DNA of 64,000 nucleotides, taken from NCBI GenBank assembly GCA_958510875.1, contig OY294069.1, positions 166,841,111 to 166,905,110 on the forward strand, read 5' to 3'. The notes beneath the pieces are model-generated. The model had not been told where the DNA came from. It did no database searches and was given only the letters and a program-made list of their open reading frames with translations. The stretch is from Endomychus coccineus (lineage: Eukaryota; Arthropoda; Insecta; Coleoptera; Endomychidae). Position numbers and translations under genes: made by a program. This document shows positions 35,581 to 47,410 of this stretch, piece by piece (the stretch's first letter is position 1; each line of letters opens with the position of its first letter).

Positions 35581-35929
35581 TAGATTCTTCGTCGATTGCT
35601 TGTAACCATTCTTCCTTTTCCGGTCCGGAAATAGCTTCCTCATTGGATATCGTTTCACATACAGACATATTACAGAATTCTTCATCATACCGTAAGGGAG
35701 AGTTACGTTTTCGTGTATTAAGTCTGAACAAATAATCAACTGCGAGGACACTACTCGAATCACCGAAGCTATTTTTTCTTAATTTCCCTCACTATGAATG
35801 AAGAAAGTGGCATTTGATTGGTTCCATTCGTTATATATTCTTTGGATGGAGAAATGAAGACCACCACATCATTATCTGATGAAAACGTATAGTCTCTAGA
35901 TATTACTACTTTTCCTCCTGCCCAAAACG

Positions 35930-36190
35930 ATACTTACCTTCACACCGGAATTTGTATGGCCCACAAACATACTCTTGGATTCTATTCTGAAGAAAGCTAT
36001 TCGTCTGATTGATAAGGTCAAACTTTTTCTATCGAACGGCGAAATTGTGGAAATGTTCATCTAGTCACAGTGCCTATAGCCACCAAACGTTCGAAAAATA
36101 TCGAATGCCCATCTCCTCTTCCTACATTTCACCGCTGGCTTACAATATGTTCATCGAATATTATGAATTTTCCTCTCATATAGTCAAAGT
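35930..36190 (+). pseudogene. Jockey-like LINE ORF2, small fragment
   Basis: The plus strand reads GPTNILLDSILKKAIRLIDK in one frame, the same region as QKRAIRWIDD in the neighbouring minus-strand fragment. Frameshifted FYRTAKLWKC and later residues follow. Thus two fragments of related elements lie here in opposite orientation, about 350 bp apart. Confidence 0.55.
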
Positions 36191-36209
36191 ATAGGGAAAA
36201 AATTGAGTT

Positions 36210-37440
36210 TAATTATTCCTATATCCATAATTATATAGCTTGTTCAGAACGAAGCTGTGTTTTTGTCTGATTTGCACAAATTAGTTCTGATTGAATTGAC
36301 ATATGCTCGGATATTATTGGTAAAAATCCATGACCCCTTATGAGCTGATAATGTGAAACACTTACTCAATGAGTGTTCTCAACATTGGAGTTAATACCTG
36401 CCAATAATTAATTGGAGTTGAATCAAATTCCAATGTTGTAAGTTCAATAATAAATAATTGAGTCTTCAATATAATGAGAAAACAATATCTCAAGAACCGT
36501 TAGTTTTAAGTGATTTGATTGGCAGTCACGTGATTTGCATATGTACATACAGAATTCCCTCCAATATCGTATACATGATTAAGAGGCCCATATGGTATTG
36601 TCCATTCTCAATAATTTCCGATTCAATCGCTCCAAAGATATGAACTCGAATTATCAACTGCCTCATAGCCGTCGAAAACGACCGATTACTGCGAATCTAA
36701 ATTTGGAGCAGGAAATATGTGGGTGCGAATCGTTTGATGCACGTTGCATAACTCAGAAATGAAAATTCATGACTAACAAACATCGTAAAAAATTAATATG
36801 ATTCCGTTTTTACGACTTTTCTGAATTCGATAAACGGGTAATGTAGCTATTTACAGTAACGTTTAGATCGTGGCTGAGAAGTAAGCGCAAAGTTTTGTCT
36901 AGAGAAGTTTTATTAGCCTGTACATATTTCTCACGTCAGCACTCGAATCGTCTAATTGTAATTCATCGAGATGAAACAATAGATTGTATCCTCAATCCCT
37001 TATATTTCTGGGCGACTAAGTGCTTCAATTGATCCAATTTTGTTACCCAGAATCATTGATCTTAGAAAAAGGACGTTCGACCTGTCAATAAGATTTGCAT
37101 AATTCCAATCTTTCTTTCACTTCAAATTTCAATTTGAAAAAACCATTGGTCCTTCGCGCCAGATATCTATCGATACTATTGACATATGTATACATCGTGC
37201 TCTAGAACTGAATTTTTATCGCCAGGGGCAACTTGAACTGTGAGTATATTCAAACCTTGGAGACAACAGTACAATCAAAATAATTATAATAAGATTCAAT
37301 GGAGAATCAAGGTTATTAAATGAATGAAGAATCACTTTTTTGTTACAAATGATAACATGAAATCCTTATTATAGTTTCAACACTGAAATTTGAGGATTTC
37401 AACATAATGTGGTACATCAGGTTAGGAATGGAAACTTTGA
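36210..37440. other. Unassigned AT-rich stretch
   Basis: No gene recognised. A short inverted pair ACATTGGAGTT / ATTCCAATGTTG lies at about 36385-36438. Confidence 0.45.
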
Positions 37441-37449
37441 TATCCCATA

Positions 37450-38065
37450 CCAACAAATCACCGTTATCTGGTAAACGATGGTTCAATAAACTCTGCTCTA
37501 GGGCTGTTGCTCCAAACCAGCATACCTGTCGTTCTCAAAGAATGTGCGCCTGAATTAACACCAGTTCTCTGCAGGTTATTTACCAATTCATATAAATTTG
37601 GTGTGCTTCCTCCGACTTGGAAGATAGCTAGAGTACAACCAATTCCAAAAAAAAAGAAGACCCTTCCAACTACTTATAGAATCATTGCACTATTATCTAG
37701 GATCTCTAAAGTGATGGAAAAAGCAATCAACATCGAGCTCATCCATATCTAGAGAGCTCCAAAATCGTGAATGAACGTCAGTAGAAATCAACAGGAGAAA
37801 TCTATCGTAAAAAAGGGGATATGGCAAATATTTTGAAATGAGGATCTAATAATCTAGTAGAGTTTAATGCAACCAAAACTCTCCAGGAAGGCGGATTACA
37901 CAATCCCTAATATGATAATGTCAGGTAGAACTATTTCTCTGAAGTTTTTTATATCCATGCTCGGGTCACCATCAAGAGCATCCTCTCATGGGATGATCAA
38001 GTGAAGTCCATTGCGAAAACCGATTCACAAAACTTAGTTTTTCATTTCGTGCCAAGAGCTACTAT
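37450..38065 (+). pseudogene. Jockey-like LINE reverse transcriptase, internally deleted
   Basis: In order: the pre-RT block (VVLKECAPELTPVLCRLF), GVLPPTWKIARVQPIPKK (RT motif with the WK...P.PK signature), TTYRIIALLSRISKVMEKAI, then a jump to the post-RT block (SSLSWDDQVKSIAKT). The palm with its DISKAFD and ADD motifs is missing, so the element is internally deleted. The same family is present at 55900-56880 (minus) and 60810-61840 (plus), sharing e.g. GGATCTAATAATC-TAGTAGAG. A Penelope relic follows directly. Confidence 0.8.
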
Positions 38066-38094
38066 TCATCCCAGCAGCTAAGTTTGCGTTGGAA

Positions 38095-38654
38095 ACAGAA
38101 CAAATGAGAGAATCAACTTTTTAGACACAATTACGAGACCACAATATAATAAACTTCAATATTTATAGAAAACGCTCGTTTACAGACACCACTACTCCTA
38201 ACTCATCGCATCATGCCATAATTTTGAAATCAGTTTCTAACCAGAAACTAAACTATGCCATCTCATATATGATGCTCAAGACAAAACCAATAAGTATAGA
38301 AAACCTGGGGTTTATAAGCAATTTTGTCCAGACTGTGGTGACTTTTATATAGGTAGAACTTGTTATTCCAAACTCAGATACCAAGAACGCTTTCGTTCTT
38401 TCAGACTTAACAAAACAGACTCTACCTTTGATTGATAACAATTTGTTACAAACAGGTCGTACCTTTCGTAATTTAGATGGGCCAATTATTTCATAGAATC
38501 ATACAAAAAGTTTCAAATTAAATATATCAGAATCTATAAAGGTGACAAAAACACCTTCAAAAATATCCTTAATCGTCATTTCGACCTATACGAAAGTGAT
38601 CTCCTTTTACCCGACATCTACAATCGAGTTCTTGAGAATCAAAAGATCTTTTGA
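38095..38654 (+). pseudogene. Penelope-like element, C-terminal part with GIY-YIG endonuclease
   Basis: After RINFLDT and NIYRK-SFTDTTTPNSSHHA (the RT-to-linker region typical of Penelope, FLDLTI...IYRKPTTTD), the frame enters KPGVYKQFCPDCGDFYIGRT. This is a GIY-YIG nuclease start: GVY, Cys pair, FYIG. FRSFRLNKTDSTF follows. The end, EIYKGDKNTFKN-like and LENQKIF before a stop at 38652-38654, fits the family's C-terminus. At least two frameshifts and a stop after STFD are present. The N-terminal RT core is not found upstream, where a LINE fragment lies instead. Confidence 0.8.
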
Positions 38655-39290
38655 GATAATTGTGTTATATTTGTTTGCTGTAATCTAGTGAGAAAAAATG
38701 GGAACCATCATGAAATAGACTATTCACTGCTTGGAAAACTTCATTTAGCAATATATGTCTAAACAGAAACTGAAGTAATTCGAGAAAATAATTCTGAATA
38801 TCGGATATTTCTTCTTCTGGTGATCATTCAGGCTTTCAAAGAGATATTGAATTATACTGCTGAGATTCTCTTCTAGTATAAGATGTCATATCTCTTGTAG
38901 TTCATCATTCAGCTCTTGTATCGTTACTGAGGCAACTGATCTCACCCTGACACTTTCGAGAAAGCAAGTATTGAATATTTGCTCTATATTATTAATGAAC
39001 TTTCCTTAACAATGAATTCATCCAGTTGTGACGAATGACGTCTACGAAGGTATTGAGTAGGTACATTTAAAGATGCTAGAATTCAATTCCCCATTTATAA
39101 TATTGTGCTGAAGAATGTATAATGCTCTTATTATTCTTAAAGACATTTGTTATATGAGAACATAATTTCTCAGTCTAGTTGATAACTTCAAGCTTTGAAA
39201 ATACCACATTGTGATGAAACATTTTATCAGCATTAATTGAAAAAGGGACCATGTCTATTAGCTGAATACACATAAAACATTGAATAAAAT
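38655..39290. other. Unassigned stretch
   Basis: No gene or repeat recognised. Confidence 0.45.
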
Positions 39291-39700
39291 GAGCAAAAAT
39301 AGAGAAGAAAAAGAAAAAAGAAGAGAAATAAAATCCAATATTTACCAATAAATATTTCTAATTCTGTCACACACTTATTGCAAATATTACACATATTATG
39401 CAGCGGAGTGAGTTTTAAAACATTAGTGCGCGGTGTATGAACTACGAAGGATGATGACTTGAGTTGCATCTGGAAATAAGAAAATTTAACATCTATAAAA
39501 TCGCGATACAATCCAGCATGCTATAAATAATTTCACCTAAGGAAAGTATGTAGCTGTGTTGGCGCCTAGTGTGAAGACTGGCAATATTGAATCTCGAGAG
39601 TAATTCAGTTTGGGTAACACGTTCATAAGGAGACACTCCAATGAACTGAAACGACATACACTTCAAAAATCTTCACTACACATTTTCAAGTTTATTTATA
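39290..39700 (-). pseudogene. LINE ORF2, extreme C-terminal fragment
   Basis: The minus strand shows YERVTQTELLSRFNIASLHT (the region after RT: RR-rich segment with L..RR...L), IYSMLDC, then in another frame VVHTPRTNVLKLTPLHNMCN and VTELEIFIG. These match the final ~100 residues of CR1/L2/Jockey-type proteins (HRTNxxKxxPxxRxxxLxN...D.DIF). Splice-like signals flank the last piece (TTATTTCCAG before it and GTAAAT after), which first suggested a host exon, but the LINE match explains it. A purine-rich run at 39300-39330 may be its tail. Confidence 0.6.
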
Positions 39701-41864
39701 TGAACATGGTCATTGGGATTCCAAATTATACATGCACAATCAAGCCTATGCTCGCACCTAAAAACTTACTATCTATCTTATTTTTTTTGGCTAAATCAGT
39801 TGAAGCTCTGGGTAATCCAATCAACCAAGAATCAAAGGACACGTATCGCTACAAGCCCTGATTATAAACTATCCTAGTGAGCTAATTGGGATCATCAGAC
39901 ACAAGAGGTCTCTTCAAAACCGTATTTATTTCTCTTGACTTGTGCGACATATTCAAGTGAATACCGGAAGCAAAATGTATGAAAACCGTCTGGTGGCTGA
40001 TTGCAATCTGTAAAGATAAAACCGTGGTAGAAAAAGCGAGTAGAAAACTCATTCTAGATAAATAATGAGCAGATGGCTCCATCATTGAATTAAATCAATT
40101 ATATTGGAGTAGATATAAAAGTTAGTGATGATTATTATAATAAGGATGTAACAGTATTGTTAATTCACTTAATTTTGTATTCTCATTTTAATTTTTATTC
40201 CAGTTTTGAATTTCAAGAATAAAAAGCGAAACTTTCATTCCTAAAATTGGAGATAACAAATATACTTTCCATACCTGAAGAGCGATGAAGTTATATAGTC
40301 CCATTAACCCCATTGCCATATTAAATCTTTTGTATTTACAAATGAAATTACAATAAACGGAATTTGGTAATAAAATGAGTTTCATACAACGAAAGTTTTA
40401 TAAATAGATGAATACATCCTTCTTGTACATTTGTTATTCAATTGTAAATATGTAAACATAAATTATGTTTCTTACAATTTTCATTAAGCAGCTGGCACCT
40501 TGCCGATTTAATTCGCTTAACATGAGACAGAATGGTTAATGCAACTTTTTCGCGTGAAGTTATAGAAGTATTACATCGGAACAATCGGATTGTTAAAATA
40601 AAAATAGAATATTAAAAATATCATTTGTGAATAACAGTTTTTGCTTCTGAACATTGGAACCAATAGCTATTTCGAAATCTCATGTAGACAGTGCTCTTAT
40701 TCTGGAGGTCAAATGTGCTAGATTTCTTGGAAATCGTAATGGAACTGTTGACTTATATGAAAAAAAAAAACAAACCAACATGCATCCTTATAAGATAGAT
40801 TTAATCAGGATATATCTCATATAAATCATCATGACAAAAATTAGGGAAAGGGTTTCAATGTCTCTATTTTTTTAATGTATTGGATTTTTTACTCATTATT
40901 AGTAAGATAGGTTTACTTAAGGTCTTATGATGCGAAATCTCGGAAATGCTTTTGATGCCAAATAATAATTAAAATATATTCTTTAGACTAAACTACGAAT
41001 TTTAGAGCTTTGTTTTACCCAAGTTTCCAGAAAATATTTGGAAAAATGTCCATTTAAAAAACGACGTTTTAACAGAACCTTATGGCAAATGTTGATTCCT
41101 GTCTATTTTTTTAGAAATAAATGTTGAAAGAAATGCTTTCGAGTTATTTTTATTGGTCAAGAAGATAGAGAAATTGATACCAAAAATAATGTAGGAGCTC
41201 GTTTTTCAGCTTTCCAGGTTAAAAATCGATAAATTAGTGAATATTTAATCAATGCAATTCTTCGTTATACTATTTTGCTTCGCGATGTTGGCGAACTGAC
41301 GGAAGAATGCCGCAGATTCAAAAAGTCATTTTATTCTACACACTGGAAATGTTTTTTTCATGACATTTATTATACTTTGCGGTTTTTATATAAAATAAAA
41401 CTTCAAAATTTTATTACAAATGAACTTTTATTAGAAAAAAAAAATAACCTTTTTTAACGTAACGTAGATAATAGAATAGGTATACAAAACAGTCAGTGTT
41501 TACTTGTGAGTGATCGTCACAAGCAAGTTTATCAACTTAAAATCCCCTTCCCCGCTAACTGCCCCTTTGTCCATCATCATCATACCCTAATTATGCTATT
41601 TTATAATTCGAAATCATGGATAGACCGATCTTTCATTCATGAAAAAGGCCAGTAACAAGGCAAAGTAGTTTATCAACACCTATCAACCAATCAAAACAGT
41701 ACATTTTCTATTTAGTTGAATAATCAAGTGAATCAATGTGATATTATGAAATATTCATTAGTATTTTCTGAAATACAGGCCATTTTACCAAACAAAATTA
41801 TATTTTCTACCAAAAAGAAACGTTCTAATTTGACAATTTTGGAATTCGAACTAACTCTATGGAC
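39700..41864. other. Unassigned AT-rich stretch
   Basis: No gene recognised. Minus-strand open frames at 39882-40085 and 40188-40385 have splice-like borders (CTTTACAG; CTTCAG|GTATGG) but match nothing I know. Confidence 0.4.
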
Positions 41865-41866
41865 TA

Positions 41867-43077
41867 CAAGGGCAAGGTGAGTTCCCTGAAAAATGGAACA
41901 AGAAATAATTTATTGGGTCAAAACTTATTTTATTTCTCAACATAATCTCTTTGTACCCAGATGAACTTCGTTCTACGTTTTTCTAATTTTTGGATTCCTC
42001 CTAAATAATACGATCTCGGTAATCTTTCAAAATAGGCGTTTGTTTCAGCGATGACCTCATCGTTGGAGCCGAATCTCTTTCCGCCAATCCATTTCTGCAA
42101 ATATGGTAGCGCAATTCATGCAATTTTGGTATTGCGACTGCGGGCCTGTGCGCCAGGGCGTTGTCCTGGTGGAAGAGCTCTTTTTCTTTGCCAAATGCGG
42201 CCACTTTCGCTTCAAATCGGCGTCGAATCGATCCAACAGCTCTGCATAGTATACGCCGGTGATGATTTTGTCCTTTTCAAGGTAATCTGTATGGACGATA
42301 CCGTGTTTATCCCAAAAAACTGTCGCCATGACCGATCTACCCACTTTGGCCTTTTTCGACTTCGAATCACCAGTGCAAGTCCATCAATTCGACTGTTCTT
42401 TGGTCAGTGGTGTGTTGTGATAGATCCATGTTTTGTACACGGTTACGAAACGGAGCAAAAGTCCTTCTCATCGTGCTTGAACATCGCCAAACACTCATTT
42501 GAAGATATCGCGCGGTCGCGCTTGTTGTCAACAGAGAGCAAATGTGGGCTCATATCCAAAAATGTATGCAAAATGTTCCATACTTGTTTGGTTAAGATGC
42601 CCATAGCCTCAGCAATCTCTTGACTTTAACTCGCCGATCGCCCAATATCATACCATTGATATTATCGACGATTTCTTCTTGTTGTTTCTCGTTGTAACCT
42701 CAATTGGACGACCAGAACGTTTGGCGTCCTTTGTGGTCATACTGCCACAACGAAAATCGGTACACCACTTGTGAATCGTTCTAATCGATTGTGAAGGGTC
42801 TTGATAGTATTCAACAAGTGATGCTTTGGTTTGCATTATGTTTTTCACACACAAGAAATAATGTTCAATCAAGACGCGAAATCCACTTTTTCCATGTTTA
42901 CAAAAATCTTCAAGATTACTTGCTTTCGATGGGTCTCAACACAGAGCTGAATGACATATTAATCTGAAAATTCTAATTAACGTTACAGTTGAAGATGGTA
43001 TATCACAAATGTTTCATGAGATTTTCGATTGTGGCGCCATCTGTTTCATTTTTCAGGGACTTTTGACCTTGTCATCG
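41867..43077 (-). mobile_element. Decayed mariner element with TIRs and TA target
   Basis: The left end (41867, CAAGGGCAAGGTGAG) and right end (43077, reverse complement CGATGACAAGGTCAAAA) share an imperfect ~30-bp inverted repeat ending in CCCTGAAAAATG. TA lies outside each end. The 1211-bp length is slightly short because of an internal deletion. It encodes the broken transposase below. Confidence 0.85.
42004..42905 (-). pseudogene. Mariner transposase, dead (irritans-like)
   Basis: Minus strand, in order with frameshifts: MEKVDF..., FRVLIEHYFLCVKNIMQTKA, FRCGSMTTKDAKRSGRP (helix-turn-helix region), then FVTVYKTWIYHNTP, GRSVMATVFWDKHGIVHTDY, LFHQDNALAH and a final EVIAETNAYF block. The first catalytic Asp is lost (VYKTW where VDETW is usual). 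The second is present (HQDN). The block with the third (YSPDLAPSD) is deleted between HELRYHIC and the C-terminus. The element differs clearly from the young mariner at 7 kb and is much older. The large plus-strand frame at 42051-42623 is only its antisense shadow. Confidence 0.9.
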
Positions 43078-43104
43078 TATTAACCAATTCGAAGAAATGT
43101 CATC

Positions 43105-43600
43105 TTGCTGGAGGGACGTTCCATTGGTAACTTTGATAGACAGCCCTCTTAGATATAAGGAATAACCAAGGCGAGTTTCATTGAAAACAAGCATACGAAC
43201 ATCATCACAATAAATATTATGTTTCTCAGAGGAACTTTAATTGCTTACTTTGATAGCCCGACTTCAAAATATCTTTCTGTCATGGGACATCACCTAAGTA
43301 AGTTAATACATACAAGCATACAAGAAGAAACAGTATATTTGTGGAAGAAAGTTTGATGCATTGCTCACTTTCACAGAGATTATGAATTATTTGTTTTTTT
43401 TTTCAGAAACTACCAACATGAATTTTAAATGAGACAAACGAACATATGAGAAGATTGATATGACTCAGGAATTAAGTTTTACTGCTAACTTTGACAGACA
43501 CACTCCAAAATATATTTCTTACTTCAGTAATTACCAAAGTAAGTCCATCTAACACGTAGAAATATACATACGTTGCTAGTCTGAAAATTTTAATGCGTTG
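43105..43600. repeat. Diverged minisatellite, four units of about 120 bp
   Basis: The marker ACTTTGATAG/ACTTTCACAG/ACTTTGACAG recurs at 43130, 43247, 43367 and 43488 (spacings 117, 120, 121), preceded each time by a form of ATTGCT. Units also share CATACAAG-like and AAGTAAGT-like parts. It lies between two copies of the mariner 5' end. Confidence 0.75.
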
Positions 43601-43692
43601 TAGTTGAACTTCATCACATCACAAATGTCACATGGCATTCATGATTATGGCGCCATCTGTTTTATGTTTAGGGATTTTTCACTTTGCCCTCG
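43566..43692 (-). mobile_element. Solo 5' end of the 42-kb mariner family
   Basis: The 120 bases ending at 43692 match 42952-43077, sharing TGGCGCCATCTGTTT and the terminus. The TIR here (minus strand CGAGGGCAAAGTGAAAAATC) is better preserved, and TA follows at 43693-43694. No transposase is attached. Confidence 0.75.
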
Positions 43693-43699
43693 TATATCT

Positions 43700-44950
43700 A
43701 TGGATTCGCCGTTTACTCAATTGAAATTGAAAAGTTTTGAAATTAAACTTCGCAGTTCGTGTTAATTTAGATTCGTTATTCTACATTACAATAGTATACA
43801 ATAAGACAGAAAATGCCATTTAATCTGGTGAATAAATTGAATAACACTACGAAAACCGATTCAATCTTCTCGTGCAAAATATGAAATATAAATTGGAAAA
43901 AACGACGCCCTATATTACGTTCAGCTGTTATTATAGGCAACACCTGAACCTGGGACATTTAATTAAATTCGATATAACGTACCTACAGATAAGTTGAACA
44001 AATATTTAACGATACCGGTAAAACATTTCACAGCACATCGAGCGGTCATGTTTGTTTTTGATTAGATAACACACAGAGATAGATAAGAGGTGGATTGTAT
44101 CTGCGAGAGAAAATTAACTTTTAACGTAGTATAAACTGGGAGACGGATGTTTCACGGGATTACCTATTTACTTTTTTTTAATTAACTCTAATAATGAACT
44201 ATATCGGCCAGCAAAACTGCCTAATGAACGGATTTTCCTTCAAAAAGTTGTTAAAAAGCTAATAAACATTTTTATTGTTATTATGCTAACTTTAATTAAA
44301 ACTGTTCTCCATTAGAAGAAAGAGAGGAACTGATTTCGTTGTAGCAATATGGAACTACAGATCGCCAAACAACATCGTGACAAGATTAATTAAACATAGA
44401 AACGTTTTGGAGAACTATGTAATAACCGTTTTTGCTATCTTTTTTCTCTCTTTAAAATATTGACACCACATAGTTATTGAATTCAACACATACACATGGG
44501 AAATCTAAATAATACACTGTATCCTTTCGATATCGATTACGATTAGAGATGCACGCTACCAAATTTTTGACAGTTCTAACCAGCGACTTAGATTCGAATC
44601 CAAACAGCTATTCTCCGTCCTTTTCTACATAATTTTTTTCACATAATTACGCTGTTTCGATGACCAGCTATTGCAATACAGATATTTTCAGAAGTTTATC
44701 AGATATATTCAGAACTCATACATTCAAAAACTCATTTGTGAGTAGAAACTCCAAAATTTTGTCAGATGAACCATGTTTGAAGTAGACCGTTTTGAATAAG
44801 GTCGTATACTTTCTTACTTGAAAGAATGAAATCTCACAGAATAGAATAGTCAGAGGAAGCTTTGAAACTTCAGGATGGCAATTAAATTTTGCTTTCAATA
44901 GATGTCAGGTTGATTGAACTTTTAATTTTGCCATAGCTTATTTTGAAGCA
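43700..44950. other. Unassigned AT-rich stretch
   Basis: No gene recognised. A small cluster of GATA motifs (AGATAACACACAGAGATAGATAAGA, split here as AGATAA and GATAGATAAGA) lies at about 44064-44089; its significance is unknown. Confidence 0.4.
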
Positions 44951-44959
44951 AGATTTGAA

Positions 44960-45370
44960 AAAAAATTTTTGATAAATATATGGAAAGGGATGATCGAAAA
45001 TCCTTAGTTGGACCTTTTATGATGCCTCGTCGCTCAAATAGTGAACCATATTTGAATTGGTTGGAAAACGCATACGCGAATAGGTTGGAAAGTTGGTGTA
45101 TGCATGATGAAGCACCTCCCCATCCCATTGTTCGAGGTCGAAGTAATTCAGATTTTGGGTACTTAGTGTTGCATGGCCTCCTCATTCACCCGACTCAAAC
45201 CCCTCAGATTTTCATGTCTGGAGTTATTCAAAATCAATGGTCTTCTCAGTTCGCCTTGAACGGAGGGTGGTAAACCAATGCCAGATAATTCGGGATAAGG
45301 AAGGATTATTTGAACGAGTTCGAACATCTATGAGGAATCGGTTAGAAAGTTGCATTGACAGTAGTACATG
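44960..45370 (+). pseudogene. Tc1/mariner-superfamily transposase relic, frameshifted
   Basis: Shifting between frames, the plus strand reads WCMHDEAPPHPIV (from FQQDGAPPH-type motif), then SVAWPPHSPDSNPSDFHVWS (from VAWPPRSPDLNPLDFFLWG), then SSNIYEESVRKLH-like C-terminal residues. The first catalytic Asp seems retained (HDEAPP) and the acidic residue after NPS is present, but the frames are broken repeatedly. The terminus-like CTAGACAGCCTGTATA lies at about 45543-45558. Confidence 0.65.
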
Positions 45371-45822
45371 TTATTGTAATCATTTGTTATTTATTGTTAT
45401 TTCTTAATTATTTCATGGTTCGTTTGTTGATTAATAAAGCGCCCTAGCTCTTTATTGAAGCATTGCCAGACATAGGCTGATAGGAATTTTTTTCTTCATT
45501 TTTATGTGTATTATCACTTCCTGAAGTTGGACATATCAATTTCTAGACAGCCTGTATATAGGAACACCGATCGCTAAGACCCACTAGCTCGAAGCGAATA
45601 TCATTCGTGTAGCTAAGCTGCCTTTTTAATTATCAATTAGAATTCATTTAGATTTCAAAGAAATTGCTAAAATTCAAGCTCGTTTTGGTTCTTAAAGCCC
45701 ATGAACGTATATAGTAATAGGATATTCTTAGTTGCCTTTTATTACGTACAAGTAAAATATATGACTTCATTTCTTAGTACGACCGTGCCATCATAAATTA
45801 ATACAGTTTGTTCTTTGTAACT

Positions 45823-45960
45823 ATGGGACGGAAACGAGATGTGAAGTCTCTGAATCCCTGTCAAGGAAGGATAATTGACATTTGTAAAATATCGACAAAG
45901 TTGAATAGGTGCCTCACAGTTTCAAGAGGAAATCATAAATTACGTATTTAGCAGAAAATA
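45823..45960 (+). pseudogene. Possible Tc1-like transposase N-terminus
   Basis: An ATG at 45823 starts MGRKRDVKSLNPCQGRIIDI, which resembles the N-terminal helix-turn-helix of Tc1-like transposases (KR..LS..QRG.I..L). A later LTVSRGNHK could be the second helix region. Very short and uncertain. Confidence 0.3.
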
Positions 45961-46379
45961 ATCTACACGAAGCAAATGCTTTTCAGAATACTGTTAGTAA
46001 ACATAGTTATATTCTATAGTCAAATTCGAAACGGCAGGTTGATCGCTTCTTATGGTTTGAACAAAGGTTTTTTACCCTGTCTCTTGCTATTCACGTAACC
46101 ATAACATAATACGTGCAGGACGCGGTCGTATATCATCAAACATGTAATTAGGATATTAACTCGATTTAATTTTAAATCATACCTAAATTCAAGGAAGTCT
46201 AAATAAGTTTAAAAAATTGAGGTCCCCGTCAACAAAAAATATAATAGTTCTTTTGTTTCCAGCTCACTAGACGGGGCAAGCCTGTCTCTCATTGGATAGA
46301 AGTTGCTATCCCCAAACATATTGGACAAAGAGTAGTGGTTATCCAAGTTTATAAAAAATCAAACTCACCACACAAAAGT
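45961..46379. other. Unassigned stretch
   Basis: No gene or repeat recognised. Confidence 0.45.
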
Positions 46380-47410
46380 CAGTTCTATTTTCTAACTTGA
46401 ATTATTCTCTTGAGAAATCACGTGGTACTTTGTCATTTTCAATTAATTTAATTTAATAGTTTCTTCAGAGTATTTTTGGTAGGGAGTGTGGTTTCGCTAA
46501 ATCAGAATTGTTTCAGATTTTCAACCGAAGGTGGTTGTTCTCAATTTTTATTCAAGTTCAAGTTCAATAATACATTCAACTCAGTTCATTCAGTTTCGAT
46601 CCTCTAGGTTCTTCCTGGTTGGGGAATCAATTAATAATCTGTTTTATTTTATTTTTTTAGTTAATTTAGATTATCTAAGTCTTATTTGAGTTTTGATCTT
46701 ATTTTTCATTCTCATTAGTTACAAAGTTAATCATAATTATCTTTCATTATCTATTGTCATAATCATTGCTTCATTACTATTAATCTAATTGTTATTTTTA
46801 TTAAATTTCATTGTTGTTGTTGAGTACTAGTTTGTCTGATTGATATTAGCGTTTGGGGGTCAGATAGCTCAGTGGTAGAAGCATCGATCCTCTAATCACT
46901 GTGGATGCCGGTCGCGGGTTCGAATCCAGCAACTGCGGAATTTTTCCGATGGCCCGAGAAAGTGGTGCGGCAAGATACAATGGGCTGTCAAGCCCAAGTG
47001 TTATCGTGACTGCCCTGGTTGCAGGATCGAGCCTGCCAGATGAGGTGGAGTGTATAGTGGGTATATCTGAGGTGATTAAGTTCGGGACTCAGGGACTCCC
47101 ACACAACCTTATGGGATGTTACAAGACCATAAGGTGCCCATAAAGGGTTTCAACCACCTCGCACTCAAAAAAAATTAATTATTAGCGTTCACTCTTGTGC
47201 TTACCTTCAAGTGTGTTATATTTATAAGTGTCCTGTGAATTCGAAAGGTAAGTGTCAATGATATTTGTCACGTTTGTTCTGGCTAATGAATGATTGTATC
47301 AAATTCCCACGTAACGTGGGTTTTCTGTGAATAAATCGAAGGATAAGAATAAAATAAATTCCCTAGTAAGAATCTCAAAGTTTGAATAGATAGAGAGAGA
47401 AAGTCATGTT
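46380..47410 (+). repeat. Dispersed repeat, copy 2, interrupted by a SINE
   Basis: Collinear with 32894-33540 on both sides of the SINE at 46854-47179. Same strand, 13.5 kb apart. Shared landmarks include GTTGGGG, TTTATAAGTGT and GTTCTGGCTAAT. Too diverged to be LTRs of one recent insertion. Confidence 0.8.
46854..47179 (+). mobile_element. tRNA-derived SINE with 10-bp target-site duplication
   Basis: The head GGGGGTCAGATAGCTCAGTGG contains a pol III A box (TAGCTCAGTGG, 46865-46875), and GGTTCGAATCC (46917-46927) is a perfect B box, 41 bases apart as in tRNA. The anticodon arm is degenerate, so it is a tRNA-derived head rather than a tRNA gene. The ~230-bp body has no known coding and ends in an A-rich tail. 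TATTAGCGTT flanks it on both sides (46844-46853 and 47180-47189). Such elements are transcribed by RNA polymerase III and copied by a partner LINE; which one is not evident. Confidence 0.9.

Noticed and set aside
39346..39469. Host exon candidate on the minus strand with good acceptor (TTATTTCCAG) and donor (GTAAAT)
   Set aside because: Its translation (HTPRTNVLKLTPLHN...ELEIFIG) and the upstream RR-rich segment match the extreme C-terminus of LINE ORF2, so the splice-like signals are likely chance.
39882..40385. Two minus-strand frames with splice-like borders
   Set aside because: The joined translation resembles no protein family I recognise and contains no further supporting exon.
42051..42623. 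190-codon plus-strand open frame
   Set aside because: It is the antisense shadow of the dead mariner transposase on the minus strand, which explains its length.
46855..46930. Functional tRNA gene
   Set aside because: A and B boxes are good, but the anticodon arm cannot be folded normally. The unit is followed by a SINE body and tail between target-site duplications.
32894..47410. The two dispersed repeat copies as LTRs of one 14-kb retrotransposon
   Set aside because: They are strongly diverged, lack clear TG...CA ends, and the sequence between them is a mosaic of unrelated elements without gag-pol.
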